From positions 248,001 through 312,000 of the forward strand of contig QJNS01000001.1 of assembly GCA_004154925.1 (NCBI GenBank): a stretch of 64,000 nt of DNA, in the 5' to 3' direction. Origin of the DNA: Monosporascus cannonballus (taxonomy: Eukaryota > Ascomycota > Sordariomycetes > Xylariales). Positions 11,630-24,002 of the stretch are shown here, piece by piece; the first letter of the stretch is position 1, and each line of letters starts with the position of its first letter. The position numbers and the translations under genes are program-made. The notes under the pieces were generated by a model that had not been told where the DNA came from, did no database searches, and worked only from the letters and a program-made list of their open reading frames with translations.

Positions 11630-11990
11630 TTTTATTATTTTGAATATACGAATCGGAACGTATTAATATATCGTAATAATGGATTACGGAATTTTGGGCG
11701 GAAATTATATTATACCGGATATGGTTAATAAGTTTAAAGTATTATAAAGATATAAGTTAAAACCTTATATAGCGATAAATGCCGAAAATTAAGAATTCGC
11801 TTACGATAACGAAAAAATTATATCCGAAATTAATTATTTCGAGATTTTTATTTAAGGATAATATTAAACGGTTAATTTCGATATTATTTTATTCGGCAAT
11901 TACGATATAATTTTAAGATTATTATGGATACGTTAATACGAAGTTTTAATTAATAGCGAAATTGGTCAAATAAAGTTCGCCTTATATTTT
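11630..11990 (+). pseudogene. A retropepsin domain
   Basis: The frame reads MDYGILGGNYIIPDMVNKF, with D at 11682. The ancestral active site was probably D-C-G; Tyr comes from TGC to TAC. Downstream LGNYDIIL-like codons match the substrate-flap and core strands. It is separated from gag by a Lys/Asn-rich linker. Confidence 0.7.
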
Positions 11991-12339
11991 ATTAGCAAAT
12001 AAAAAAAGAATTAAGATTTTAATATTTAATCGATAATAATAACGAATGCAGGTAAAAAGATACGATAAATACCATATTATCAAAAAAAAAACAAAATATA
12101 AAAAAACGGATATTAAAAAAATACGATATATTATTATTATCATTAAAGCAAAATTAAAGTAATTAAATAAGGATTTAAAATAACAAAAACAAAATTTCCA
12201 AATATTGGAAAATTTAATTAATATATTATTATAATATTATAAATACGAATAGTTTTTCAAAAAGGTATTTGATATAAAATTATTAAAATATAACGAATAA
12301 AATTACGAAATAGTTTTCAAAAAAGGATTTTCGACAAAG

Positions 12340-13620
12340 TTTTACCTTATTTATAATCTCAACGAAAACGAATTACGTATTTTTAAAAAATACTTGCAAA
12401 ATCGGCTATAAAAAGAATAAATTCGCTTTTTGAAATTATTAATAGGATATTTAATGTTTTTCGTACTTAAAAAAAATAAAAATTTATAACTTATAATTAA
12501 TTACCGATAATTAAATAATATTATTATTAGAAATCGAATATTCTTACTTTTAATTACGGAAATAAAAAACCGATTTTACGGAACCAAATAATTTATAATA
12601 TTTAATTTTAAAAATGGATATAATTTTATTATAATTAAAAAAGGATATAAATAGAAAATAATTTTTAAGACGAAATACGGATTATTTAAGTATTTGGTTA
12701 TATTAATAGGATTTACGAATGTATTAATAATTTTCCAGCGAATAATTAATTACTTATTACGAAAATACCTTAATATTTTCGTCGTTTGCTATCTTGACGA
12801 TATTTTCAGTTTTTCGGAAACGGAAAAAATATACGCGGGATACGTTTATAAGGTTTTTTAAGCTTTATAAAACGTAAGGTTATTTATTAATATAAAAAAA
12901 AATTAAATTTATATATAGGAAATAAAATATCTGGAATATATTATTACCTTAAAATATATTAGGATGGACCCTAAAAAAATTGCTATAATTATAAAATGGC
13001 AAACGTTAACGATAATTCAGGAAATACAAGTATTCCCTGGATTCGCTAATTATTATAAGAAGTTTATTCGAAACTTTAATAAAATAATTATATCCTTAAT
13101 AAATTTTTAAAAAAGAATTTAAATAAATGCGAAATATAAAAAAGGTATTTTAGGATATTAAGAATATAATTATTAACGAATTAATATTAATTATGTACGA
13201 TTTAAACCATTTTGTTAAGCTAAAAACCGATATTTCGAATTACGCGTTAAACGTAATAATCGGATAACAAAATAATTAAAACAAATTATATCTTATTGTA
13301 TTTTTTTCGTATAAATTAAAAAAAACCGAATTTAATTACTGTATTCCAAATAAAAAATTTATAGCTATTATTATGGTATTTCGGGAATTTAGGTATTTCC
13401 TAAAAGGAAATCTCCATTAGATTAAGGTTTATACGGATTATCAAAATTTTACCCGATTTATTACGACTAAAAAACTTATGAAATAATAATTAAAATACGT
13501 AGAAAAATTGGCAAATTTCGATTTCGTTATTATTTACAAAAAAAATCAAAAAATGGCAAAACAAATATTTTAAGTAAGCGACCGAATTTCGAGAAAAAAT
13601 TAGTTAAAATTAATTATATA
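12340..13620 (+). pseudogene. A reverse transcriptase and RNase H
   Basis: YLDD is intact at 12790-12801 (context CYLDDIFSFSET), the only intact polymerase box among the large copies. Upstream lie degraded forms of KLRLVVDYRQLN- and RTKYGLFEYLV-like blocks, and downstream a LGFANYY-like block (~13030) and the RNase H start (~13220). Frames are broken throughout, so no enzyme can be made. Confidence 0.8.
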
Positions 13621-13759
13621 ATTTTTGATATTATTACAGAAAAACTTTTACGTTTACGACAAATTATAATAACTCGAGTAACATTTTGCGATATGCATTA
13701 AAGAATTTAATAATATAACGATAATTTTTTAAAAAATCAAAAAACGGATAAAATGCAAA

Positions 13760-14800
13760 TTCTAAAAAAAATTAAAAAGAATTAATACAAAAAATATACG
13801 AATATTAATTATACGGATATTTAAGGATCCATAAAACCCTAAAGCGATTTTAACGTATATATTTTTTTCTTAAAATAAAATTAATAGTACAAAAAATTAT
13901 ACGGCAATGTACTATTTGCGTTAAAGTAAAGGTTTAACGACATAAATTATGCGGAAATTTATAATTATTATTAATTATAAAGCAATTATAATATTGAATT
14001 CTGTTTAATTTTATTACCAAACTTTTTATATTAAAAGTTTAATTATAAAAATATATTATAATAATATTTTCGTAATTATTAATCGATTTACGAAATTTTC
14101 TTTTTTTTATTATATTATAAGAACATAAACGACAAATAATTAACATATATTTTTTTAAAATATATTTTCAATATATACGGATTACTAATAAAATTATTAT
14201 TAAATAAAAAATTAATGTTTGCATTTAAGTTTTAGTAAGGCTTAATAACATAAATTAACTTAAATTATAAATTATTTAACGTATTTAAAGCTTAAATAAA
14301 TAAAATAAATAAATTAAATTTTAAAAACTTATTTACGATATTATATTAATTACGAATAAAATAATTAAGTTAACAAATTTTTAATTACATAATTAACTTA
14401 TAATACCAGTTATTACGAAAATATTAAAATAATATTTGCAAACGTAAATTTTGATTTTATTTTAAAACTTTACAAAAAAATACGTAATAACGCTTTAATT
14501 AATATTAAAATAATCCTTACGTTAAAATAATTACGATAATTACATTAAAAAATAAAAATAAAACTGAAATTCGTACGGGATTAAATAAGTAAATATTATA
14601 ACTAGAAAAAATTAAAAGGATTAACTCTCGAAAAAGGAAAAATAATTTTTTTCGTTACAAAAAATATTTAAATAAAACGATTTAATAAGAAATTCGATTT
14701 TAAATATATTGGTCCATATAAAATCGCTAAAGAAATCTTAGAAAATAATTACCAATTAAAACTTTTATTAAAGGTTAAATTTTATTTAATTTTTTATATT
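13760..14800 (+). pseudogene. A integrase
   Basis: The zinc-finger region ends about 13950. The core contains a YYNNIFVIINRFTKF-like start near 14045, a GQNER-like region near 14290 and the C-terminal RPNKKFDFKYIG-like module near 14680. It is colinear with H, D, E and F. Catalytic codons cannot all be read. Confidence 0.75.
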
Positions 14801-14884
14801 TTTTTATTTGAATTAATAGCAGATATAATTAAGGTATATATGGCATAAGATAATATGGAAATAAAAGACAAATAAGTATCCGAA

Positions 14885-15000
14885 ATAAAAAAAATTTCGA
14901 TATACGAAAAGAAGACGGACTTACTTAGTATTTAATTAAATGGAAAAAGCATTCAGATTCTGAAAATATTTGGGAACTTACCAAAAACCTTATTGGCGCC
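14885..15000 (+). pseudogene. A chromodomain
   Basis: The frame reads GLT-stop-YLIKWKKHSDSENIWELTKNLIGA; the first cage Trp codon is at 14941 and the second is in ENIWE. Only one stop interrupts it. It ends pol. Confidence 0.75.
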
Positions 15001-15058
15001 TAGCGCTTGTTGAAGAACTTTTATTAATAACGACGGAACCACCGGATATAATTATGTC

Positions 15059-15592
15059 CTAATTAACGTTTTTTAGCGGCCAAGCAACCCCAGGCAGCTT
15101 AAGAAAGGGAGTTAAGGCGGTTAAGGAAGCTTTAGCGTTAGCTTGTTCCTAATGTTCCTATTCCTTTAGCTTTTTTAGCGATTGTAATTTTTGCTGTATT
15201 ATTTTAATTCCTTTCGAACGAAAAAACGTTTTTTGTTTTCGAAAACGGATTAACCGCGTAATGGCCTTATTTATTTCTTGTTAATAACGTTTTTGCAATT
15301 TTAAGAAACGTTTTTCCGTAAGTACCTTTTTATGTTTTAAACGTTGGTTTTCGGTACGAATATTTTTTAAGGAAAATAGGGGAATACCGTTACTATCGCA
15401 AGGATAGTTACGTTTGATATACGCCTTATATTTAAAAACGTTTTTTATTATTTCACATTTCCAGCTTTTAGAAAAGTATAAGGAATACGGCATAATTTCA
15501 AAACTGAAATCGTTAAAGATAAAAAGCAGATTTTAACGTCGCGTAATGGACGAAGGAACTTGACGACAATTTTTAGTAACGCAGGCCGATAT
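15059..15592 (-). pseudogene. Antisense Cys-rich ORF of element A (178 codons)
   Basis: On the minus strand one frame runs from an ATA (probably former ATG) at 15592 to a TAG at 15059, exactly 178 codons with a few RIP-type stops. It includes a clean 70-codon stretch from MPYSLYFSKSWKCEIIKNV (15493) to 15281. Cys positions are KSWKC and YPCDSNG; Tyr at MPYSLYF and KAYIKR replaces Cys of other copies. The C-terminal half is Lys/Gln/Arg-rich, heptad-like coiled coil. It overlaps nothing in pol, so it is a separate antisense gene of the element. Role unknown. Confidence 0.7.
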
Positions 15593-15626
15593 TTTAAGAG
15601 GAAAAAGTTTACCAGAAGAAAGGAAA

Positions 15627-15662
15627 AATCTTAAGAGCAAAATTTGGGAAAAAAGGAAATCG
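15627..15662 (+). promoter_or_regulatory. Polypurine tract of A
   Basis: An AAATTTGGGAAAAAAGGAAA tract lies immediately before the 3' LTR, the expected plus-strand primer. Equivalent tracts precede the 3' LTRs of D, F, G and H and, reversed, B (16358-16385). Confidence 0.7.
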
Positions 15663-15936
15663 TGTTATAACTCAAACCAGCTGGGCTTACGAAAACGGTC
15701 CAGTTAAGATTATAAGTTACGTTAAGTTCAGGGTTACGTAATTAATGTTTAGCGGGTCTTGATTGAATACGACTAAGCACGATTAAGTACGACTGAATAG
15801 CATTAAGTAGCCGCTTAACAAGGCTTTACTAAGCAGAGATAAGCAATAATAAGGAAATAACGATATATACGCTTATTAATTCCATAATTTAAATAATTTC
15901 AGTTGGCAATAAAATATCGTTACCTAAGGCACCCTT

Positions 15937-16357
15937 TGTGACGACTAAACGGTTTAACCAACTATTAAACTTTAAGTCGACGGGTTTATGTTGGCAGGAA
16001 TATTATAAGAATCTAAGTAATAAATAGAGTAACGTATTACGTCTCGTAATGCCAAACATACCTTAAGTAACGATATTATATTGCAAATTAAAGTTATTTA
16101 AATTATGGAATTTATAAACGTATATATCCTTTTCTTTTAACTAAATTATTACCAATAAGTTGTTAATCCGGCTTACTAACTTACTACGAATAAATTGGTA
16201 ATCCGGCTTACTGGTTTACCATTAATAAGTTGGTAATCCAGCTTACTCATTTATTACCAATAAATTAATAATCTTTTACGGAACTTAATCCATATAATTT
16301 GCTTAACCTTTTCCGTTACAACCGTTCCTGAAAGCCGTAACTTATTAAGTTATAACA
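15937..16357 (-). repeat. 3' LTR of element B (421 bp)
   Basis: U3 carries 35-bp direct repeats (unit around AAGTTGGTAATCCGGCTTACT) in about four copies at 16145-16275. The 5' LTR has one unit fewer, which explains 421 against 386 bp. Confidence 0.92.
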
Positions 16358-16442
16358 CGATTTCCCTTTTCCCAAAATTTTGTCCTTAAGAATTTTTTTT
16401 TCTGGCAAATTTTTTCTACATATCTTTAATACGTTTTCCGGT

Positions 16443-16804
16443 ATATCCAAATATCATTTTCGCAAATCCGAATCACGATTTGCCTTAGCTAATTTAATTA
16501 AACTCGAAAATTTTAACGTAATACCTTACTTTTTCTATTTTGCTCGGCAACTTATTTACTAAATAATAAATAGAATTTTTCGTTATAAAGAATATATCCG
16601 TTAAGGTCGTTCGTATAACAAAATAAAAATCTTTATTTCTATAATTAATCGCCATATTACAAAATTAAAAAAATTAAAAAAAGATTTTAATAGCCGAAAA
16701 ACCTTTATCTAAAGCTTTTACGCATTTTTTTTGCATACGTTCTTAGCGTTAATATTATTAATCTTAAGGTACGAAACTTATTAATCGTACTTTTTAATCC
16801 TTAA
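16443..16804 (+). pseudogene. Antisense Cys-rich ORF of element B
   Basis: This lies antisense to pol, hence on the plus strand. The frame reads ISKYHFRKSESRFALANLIKL, then VIPYFFYFARQLIY, and after a stop FRYKEYIR. It pairs with the F version almost residue for residue. Tyr at PYFFYF and RYKEY replaces Cys. It ends near 16804 after an indel. Confidence 0.6.
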
Positions 16805-16984
16805 ATAATTTTAACGATTTTGCGCAATTAAAATAAAAATCCGTAATCGAGATTTAAACTTTAAAAATATGGATATTATTAATTAAAATATAATAAATTA
16901 AAGGCTTTTTTCCGTAAATTTCGTAAATTAGGATATTATTATTTCGGGTAGTTTTACCGTTATTAATAAAAGTTTTTTAATAAG

Positions 16985-18270
16985 CATTAGGCGCCAAAAA
17001 GAATTTTAACGAGTTTCTAGATATTTTCGAAATTTGGATACTTTTTTTACTTAATTAAATATTAAGTAAATCCGTTTTGTTTTCGCATATCCAAAATTTT
17101 CTTTATTTCGTATATTTATTTGTTTTTTACTTTTACATCGTTTTATACCGTACATACCTTAATTATATTTATTATTAATTCGAATAAAAAAACCTAAAAA
17201 ATTAAATAAAATTTAACCTTTAGTAAAAATTCTTATTAATAATTATTTTCTAAAATTCTATTGGCAAATTTATATAAACCGATATACTTAAAATCCAGTT
17301 TTTTGCTAAATTGCTTTATTTAAATATTTTTGGTAATTAGCAAAATTATTTTTCCTTTTTTAAAAATTAATTTTTTTTAACTTTTTTTAATTAGAATGTT
17401 TATTTATTTAATTTCGTCTAAATTTTAATTTTATTTTCATTTTTTAATATAATTATCGTAATTATTTTAACGTAAAACATATTTTTATATTAATTAAATC
17501 ATTATTACGTACTTTTTTATAAATTTCTGGAATAAACCCAAAATTCGCTTTCGTAAATATTATCTTAATACTTTTATAATAATTAATATTATAAATTAAC
17601 TTTATAATTAATAATTTTTTAACCTAATTATTATATTCGTAATTAATATAATATTATAAATAAGTTTTTAAAGTTTAATTTATTTGTTTTATTTATTTAT
17701 TTATTTATAATTTAAATACGTTAAATAATTTATAATTTAGGGCGTTTTATATTAAAAAACTTTATTAAAATTTAAATGCAAATATTAATTCTTTATTTGA
17801 TATAATTTTTATTAATAATTCATATTTATTAAACGTATATTTAAAAACATATATTAATTATTCGACTTTTATATCCTTATAATATAATAAAAAACAACAA
17901 AGTTTCGTAAATCGATTAACGATTAAGAAAATATTATGGTAATGTATTTCCGAAATTAAATTATTTAATATAAAAAAGTTAATAATAAAATCGAATATAA
18001 TTAAATATTATAAACGTTTTACGATTAATAATAATTGTAATTTTCCGTATAATTTATGTTGTCGAATTTTTGCTTTAATGCAAATATTATATTACTTTAT
18101 AACGTTTTATATTATTAATTTTATTTTAAAAAAGGAATATATTTTTTATAATCGCTTTAAGGTTTTATAGATTTTTGGATATTTATGTAATTAATATTTG
18201 TATATTTTTCGTATTAAATTCTTTGGATATTTTTCTGAAATTTACATTTTATCCGTTTTTTAATTTTTTA
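16985..18270 (-). pseudogene. B integrase and chromodomain
   Basis: On the minus strand the chromodomain is at about 17110-16985 and the integrase tail at ~17290-17180. The integrase core start (NIFLIVNRFTK-like, ~17950) and zinc-finger region lie upstream. It is colinear with F. No frame survives. Confidence 0.7.
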
Positions 18271-18329
18271 AAAGATCGTCCTTATGTTATTAAATTTTCT
18301 AATATATATCGTAAAGTACTACCCGAATT

Positions 18330-19640
18330 ATCGTAATCTGTTATAAACGTAAATATCCTTTTATAATAGTATTAAAAATTATATAATTAATTTTAACCAA
18401 TTTTTTCGAAATTTGGTCGTTTACTTAAAATATTTATTTTGCCGTTTTCTAATCCTTTTTTGTGGATAATAACAAAATCGAAATTTACCAATTTTTTTAT
18501 ATATTTTAATTATCGTTTTATAAATTCCTTAATCGTAATAAATCAGGTAAAATTTTAATAATCTGTATAAACCTTAATTTAATATAAGCTTCTTTTTAAA
18601 AAATATCTAAATTCTCGAAATGCCATAATAATGGCAATAAATTCCTTATTTAAAATATTATAATTAAATTCGGTTCTTTTTAATTTATACGAAAAAATAC
18701 AATAAAATATAATTTACCTTAATTATCTTATTATCCGATCATTAAGTTTAATACGTAATCCGAAATATCGGGTTTTAATTTAACTGGGCGGTTTAAATTG
18801 TATAGAATTAATATTAACTTATTAATAATCGTATGCTTAATAACTTAAAATACTTTTTCCGTATTTGGCATTTATTTCAATTCCTGTTTTTTTTCGTAAA
18901 ATTCGTTAAAAATATAATTATTTTGCTAAAATTTCGAATAAATTTCTGATAATAATTAACGAATCCAAAAGATGCTTACATTTCCTTAATTATAATTAAA
19001 GTTTTTTATTTTGTAAATATAATAATTTTCTTAAGGTTTATTTTAATATATTTTAAAATAATAATATATTTTAAATATTTTATTTTCTATATATAAAATT
19101 AATTCTTTTTTGCGTTAATAAATAACTTTACGTTTTATAAAGTTAAAAAAACCTTATAAACGTATTTTACGTATATTTCTTTTATTTCCGAAAAAATAAA
19201 AATATCGTAAAAATAACAAAAAACGGAAATATTAAAGTAGTTTCGTAATACGTAATTAATTATTCGCTAAAAGATCGCTAAAACGTTTATAAATCCTATT
19301 AATATAATTAAATACTTAAATAATTTATATTTCATTTTAAAAATTATTTTTTATTCGTATTTTTTTAATTTTGATAAAATTATATTTATTTTTAAAATTA
19401 AATATTATAAATTATTTAATTCTATAAAGTCGGTTTTTTATTTCTGTACTTAAGGGTAATAATATTTAATTATTAGTAATTAATTATAAAGCGTAATTTT
19501 CCATTTTTCTTAAGTCCAAAAAATATCGGGTATTTTACTAGTAATTTCGAAAATTAAATTCATTTTTTTTGTAGCCGATTTTCCAGATATTTTTTGAAAA
19601 TACGTAATTCGTTTTTATTAAAATTGTAAATAGGATAAAA
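18330..19640 (-). pseudogene. B reverse transcriptase and RNase H
   Basis: The polymerase box on the minus strand reads YFYD at 19215-19204 (ancestral YLDD). The RNase H start is near 18780 (DISDY-like), and RT N-terminal blocks extend to about 19640. The order and spacing equal those of A and F. Confidence 0.75.
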
Positions 19641-20039
19641 CTTTATTAAAAATCCTTTTTTAAAGATAATTTCATAATTTTATTCGCTATATTTTAATAA
19701 TTTCCTATCCAATTCTTTCTTAAAAAGCTATTCGTATTTATAATATTATGGTAATATATTAATTAAATTTTTTAATGCCTTCAATTAGTATTTTTGCTAT
19801 TTTAAATCGTTATTTAATTACCTTAATTTCGCTTTAATAATAATAATAATACGTTATATTTTTCTTTAATACCTAGTTTTCTTTTTATATTTTGTTCTCT
19901 TAAGTAATAAGGTATTTATCGTATTTTTATTCCTATACTTATCGTTATTATTAATCAAATATTAAAATTTCTATTTTTTCTTTTATTTACTAATAACGTA
20001 TAAAACGAATTTTACCGAATTAATCTCGCCATTAATCAA

Positions 20040-20340
20040 AATTCCGTATTAACGTATTTATAATAATCCTAAGATTATATTATAATTTCCGAATAAAACG
20101 ATATCGAAATTAACCGTTTATTATCGTCCTGAAATAAAAATCTTAAAGTAATTAATTTCGCATAATATTTTTTTCATCGTAAACAAATTTTTAACTTTCG
20201 GTATTCGTTATTATATAAGATTTTAATTTACATTTCCATAATAATTTAAATTTATTAATTATATTCGGTACGATATAATTCCCGCCTAAAGTTCCGTAAT
20301 TTACCATTACGGTATATCAGTACGTTCCGATTCGTATATC
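20040..20340 (-). pseudogene. B retropepsin domain
   Basis: The minus-strand reading around 20300 is VNYGTLGG, the mutated D-C-G site, followed by the family's flap region. It sits between gag and RT as expected. Confidence 0.6.
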
Positions 20341-20929
20341 CAAAATAATAAGGTCGTTAACGTTTTTTATTATCACGGTTAAAGCCTTTTTTAAAAATTT
20401 TCTTTAATTTTTTTAGATTTCGTTATCTTATAACTTTCTTATAAATAACCTTTTTTTTAAATTTTTATTCGAATTTATTAAGCTTTATTTATATTTCTGT
20501 ATACAGCGCGTTACGTTATTATATTTATCGTTATTGTCGGCATATTATTCCTTTAAACTGTATTAAGCATTTTTAAAATTTTTGCAGTTTTTTTTCTTAT
20601 TAAATAAATTATTTTTTTATATTTGCAATTACATCTTATTATATATCGTTTTGGCTGTTATTTTAGAAATTTCCTATAAATTAACGTATTTTTTTAATAA
20701 CTTTTTTTTCGTAAAGATTCGTAATAAATACCAATTAAAAATAAAAATCCATAATAGTTTTTTCACAGTATTTTTTTACCGTATGCTATATTAATTCTTT
20801 TTCCGTTTGGTAATTACATTATCCATAATAATAAAAAGGATTTTCTTACAAGCATTATTTTCCTTTAAGTTAATTTTTTATTTCGGCTAATTATTAAATA
20901 TTTTTTAATGTTATAATTTCACATTGTTA

Positions 20930-22220
20930 ACATTATTGCTTATTATTTTTATTATACCTAGTACGGTTTAAAAAATCGAATTTTTCATAATATATATAAG
21001 TAATTCGCATATAAATATGTTATTTTTATTTCTTATATTCGGGATATTCTCGTTATCGACAATATATAATATATATTTTGGCGTATTAATTAAAGGTTCC
21101 GGGATAAACCTTTTTTATTTAGTTTTAATATTTGCGTAATTATTCTTATAACGTTTCTTATTATGTTCGTAATATTTATTAAATTAGCTTTTTGATTTAT
21201 TACATTTTTCGTCAAATTTTTAATCGTAATGGTCCTTATTAAACCTTTAGCGATAAGTTTGTTATATATTTAGCTAAAATTATGTTAATAACTTTGTTAT
21301 CGTTTTATTGGTTATTTTTGGATTATTCCTGCGGTATTAGGATTTAATTATTTTATTATAGCTTTTTAAATTTTTTATATTTATAAACCTTATATCCCAT
21401 TTTGCCATAATTAAAATATTTAATCTGGCTTTAATTTTATTTATGGGTAACGCCGAATTCCAGAAATTCTTATGCCGTTTCGTAAAAAATAAAAAATAAG
21501 TTTCGTTTTTTCCCTTAATTAAATTTATTATATCCTAAATATAAAACGTATTATTTCTTTTATTTCTTAAATTATCAATTATTAATCTTAATTATTTTTA
21601 TAATATACTGATTTAAAATAATTAATTATTTAATCCGAATAATTCTATTTTTAATATTATTTTTTAACTTTTTATAAAATATATCGATAAAGGCGTCGGC
21701 TTTATTATCTCCCTATTCGGCCTTAGCCGTAAAACTTTTAAAAGTTACGGTATATTTGGACTTAAATCCTTTTTATCGGAATTATAAAAATTGTTAAACC
21801 GTTAATCGTTTTTTATCCGAATTGCCGAAATTATTACGTATTTTATTTTCGAAATTAATATAAATTTAAAAAAATTTTATAAATAAAAATTTCCTTATTT
21901 GTTTTTTTTATTTCGAGGAAAATTTTTATAATAAGCTTAAATTAATTAGCCGCATTTCTTATTAGGCATATTTTTATTACTAGGATTATATCCGCTAAAT
22001 TATTAAGGTTTAAAAAACAAAAGTAAATTCGTACCTAAATTAAGAAAATTTAAAGGTAATTTTTTATCGTAAGGTTTTGGCTTTTTTAACTTTATATAAG
22101 CAAAAAAAAATTATGCAAATAATGTAACTTTAAGTTATTACATTTTTTTTAATTTCTAAATTCGAATTTAAAGTTATTAAATAAAAATTTCCTAAACGTT
22201 AATTAATATTTTAACAATAT
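20930..22220 (-). pseudogene. B gag
   Basis: Minus-strand frames next to the 5' LTR are colinear with gag of A, E and F (capsid LTG...W region near 21960, zinc-knuckle region near 21420). They are heavily mutated. Short plus-strand ORFs here are chance. Confidence 0.6.
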
Positions 22221-22269
22221 TAAATATTATTTAAAATTTAACGATATTATTAAATAAAAATTTATAACG

Positions 22270-22655
22270 TATAATAATTAAACGATTTAATTAATTATTA
22301 AATTATAAATTAATAAATTTATATTAATAAAAATATTATAAAAATCTAAATAATAAATATAATAATATATTATGTTTCGTAATTTTAAAAATATTTTAAA
22401 TAACGATATTATATTATAAGTTAAAATTATTTAAATTATCGAATAAATAAATATATATATTTTTTTCTTTTAATTATATTACCACCAATAAGTTTATGAT
22501 CCGGCTTATTAGCTTATTATTAATGAGTTGGTAATCCGGCTTACTGGCTTACCACCAGTAAGTTGGTAATCCATTACGTGACCTGATCCACATAATTTTC
22601 TTGGCCTTCTCCGTTGCGACCGTTCCTGGAGGCCGTGGCTTGTCAGGTCGTAACA
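22270..22655 (-). repeat. 5' LTR of element B (386 bp)
   Basis: Its outer ~110 bases (22550-22655) are G+C-rich and nearly unmutated, including CCGTTCCTGGAGGCCGTGGC, whereas its inner end is among the most AT-rich sequence in the window. It holds three 35-bp repeat units. Small ORFs over 22549-22789 span this LTR and A's LTR and are not genes. Confidence 0.92.
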
Positions 22656-22946
22656 CCCTTGGCATTACGAGACGTGATACGTTACTGTATCCATTGCTCA
22701 GATTCCAACGATACTTCTGCCAACATAAACCCGTCGACTTAAGGTTTAATAATTGGTTAAACCGCCTAGCCGTCACAGACCAGTCGTAGAGCGTATTCCA
22801 AGAAGTGAATATATTAGGTTACTTCTATCTGGCGTTTCCCACTAGCTGCCAGATGGTGGATTTATACTAGTAAGTGGGTCGGTGGCTGATCGGTGGTTGG
22901 TCGGCTACTAGCCTCATCCTCATAGGGGCTGTATTCTCATAGAAAG

Positions 22947-24002
22947 TTAGCGAAAAAGCTTTATCGTTAACTAGTTTCCGTAAAATATTCCGGGCTTTAT
23001 CCACGGTAACGGCGCGTATATCAAATATCATAAGGTTTACGAAATTTCTGTTAATATAATAAATAATAACGGAAACGAATGAAAATTTAATTAAATTTAT
23101 TTTGTAATACGTTATAACTAGAAAACGCCCGATTTTTTATTATCGACGCTAAAAGTAACTAAGTTAGACGTTTTATTAGATATAGCTATATATTAATGGT
23201 TATATAAATTTTTGTAAAAGGTCGACAGGTAAAAAATCGCAAACCTACCGCTTTTCGGTAAATAAATTTATACCGTTAACCTGATAAACCTAGCCGAATA
23301 ACTAGGTATCTCGGAATTCGAGAAATAGTAAAAATAAAGTATAACCGACTTTTTTACATACCTAAAGAATTTCCGACAAATATATTCCGAAAAAATAACG
23401 ACAGAAATACTTTAATAACCAGAGATAAAATATACAATAAATCTGATCCCAGCAAGAACGCCCTTATTCGGTCTAATTTATCTTATTTCGAATGTCTAAA
23501 AAAATACTCGACAAATATATTCGAAAAAATCCAAAAGTAAGCCGGATAAGTTATTAGAAAACGGACGTAAAAATATTAATATTATTCGTCCTTAAAAAAC
23601 GGCAATTTCGGATTATACGTCGATTATAACAAATTAAATCCGATAACGATAAAAAATGGATACTTTTTATTTTAAATCTCAAAAATAAAAAATCGCTTAA
23701 GGTTAATTAAGGTATTTTCGAAGATTAATCTTAAAAATACTTATTACCGTATTAAAATTAAAAAAGGCGATTAATGGAAAACCGTTTTCCGACCGCAATA
23801 GAAGTAGTTTAAATATACAGTTATATTATTTAGCTTTATTAATACCTCTGTTATATTGTAGACCTATATAAATAAAATATTAACTGAATTAATTAATGGC
23901 ATATACGTAATATATCTAAATAATATAATTATTTATTCGGATAACGAAAAAGAATATACGAAATATTTCCATCTAATTTGCGAACGGCTATCATAATATT
24001 AA
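22947..24002 (+). pseudogene. X1 pol: gag end to reverse transcriptase
   Basis: It continues X1 after the solo LTR. The segment around 23220-23300 aligns with X2 (FGKQI..VNLINLAE). RT begins about 23600 and the polymerase box near 23905 reads YLNNIIIYSDNE, against YLNHIIIHSNNE in X2; both derive from YLDD. X1 stops at 24002 where D begins. Confidence 0.75.

Larger units (their letters stand above)
15937..22655 (-). mobile_element. Chromovirus B, full length, reverse, 6719 bp
   Basis: It runs from TGTGACGACTAAACG to GGTCGTAACA on the plus strand, flanked by exact CCCTT (15932-15936, 22656-22660). It is the same U3 type as F. Reading on the minus strand gives 5' LTR, gag, protease, RT, RNase H, integrase, chromodomain and 3' LTR. 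Internal frames are among the most RIP-damaged in the window. The 19640-20040 and 20340-20930 linkers show no recognised domain. Confidence 0.95.
9332..22776 (+). mobile_element. Chromovirus A, full length, with B nested in its 3' LTR
   Basis: 5' LTR 9332-9722 and 3' LTR 15663-15936 plus 22661-22776 bracket gag, protease, RT, RNase H, integrase, chromodomain and an antisense ORF. Without B it is 6.72 kb. Exact TSD GACCA at 9327-9331 and 22777-22781. The LTR pair is nearly equal in length (391/390), but the inner copies are far more RIP-mutated than the outer ends. The 11100-11630 and 11990-12340 linkers hold no recognised domain. Confidence 0.95.
15663..22776 (+). repeat. 3' LTR of element A, split by B
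   Basis: It consists of 15663-15936 and 22661-22776. It begins TGTTATAACTCAAACCAGC and ends GCCGTCACA. Element B sits between exact CCCTT repeats. The outer ~116 bases keep G+C whereas the U3 part is heavily mutated. Confidence 0.93.
9285..22941 (-). repeat. Solo X LTR (reverse), split by element A
   Basis: The pieces 9285-9331 and 22782-22941 add to 207 bp, the exact X LTR length, reading TGTAAGATAATGG... to ...TATTCTCATA. It is flanked by GAAAA (9280-9284) and GAAAG (22942-22946), one G/A difference as RIP would give. It lies inside X1 gag in opposite orientation, so it came from another X copy. Confidence 0.9.

Noticed and set aside
20582..20794. 70-codon plus-strand ORF
   Set aside because: It is a shadow of B's minus-strand gag-protease linker; Phe/Leu-rich because the other strand is Lys/Asn-rich.
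22549..22789. Overlapping ORFs on both strands
   Set aside because: They span the join of B's 5' LTR and A's 3' LTR and have no coding signal.
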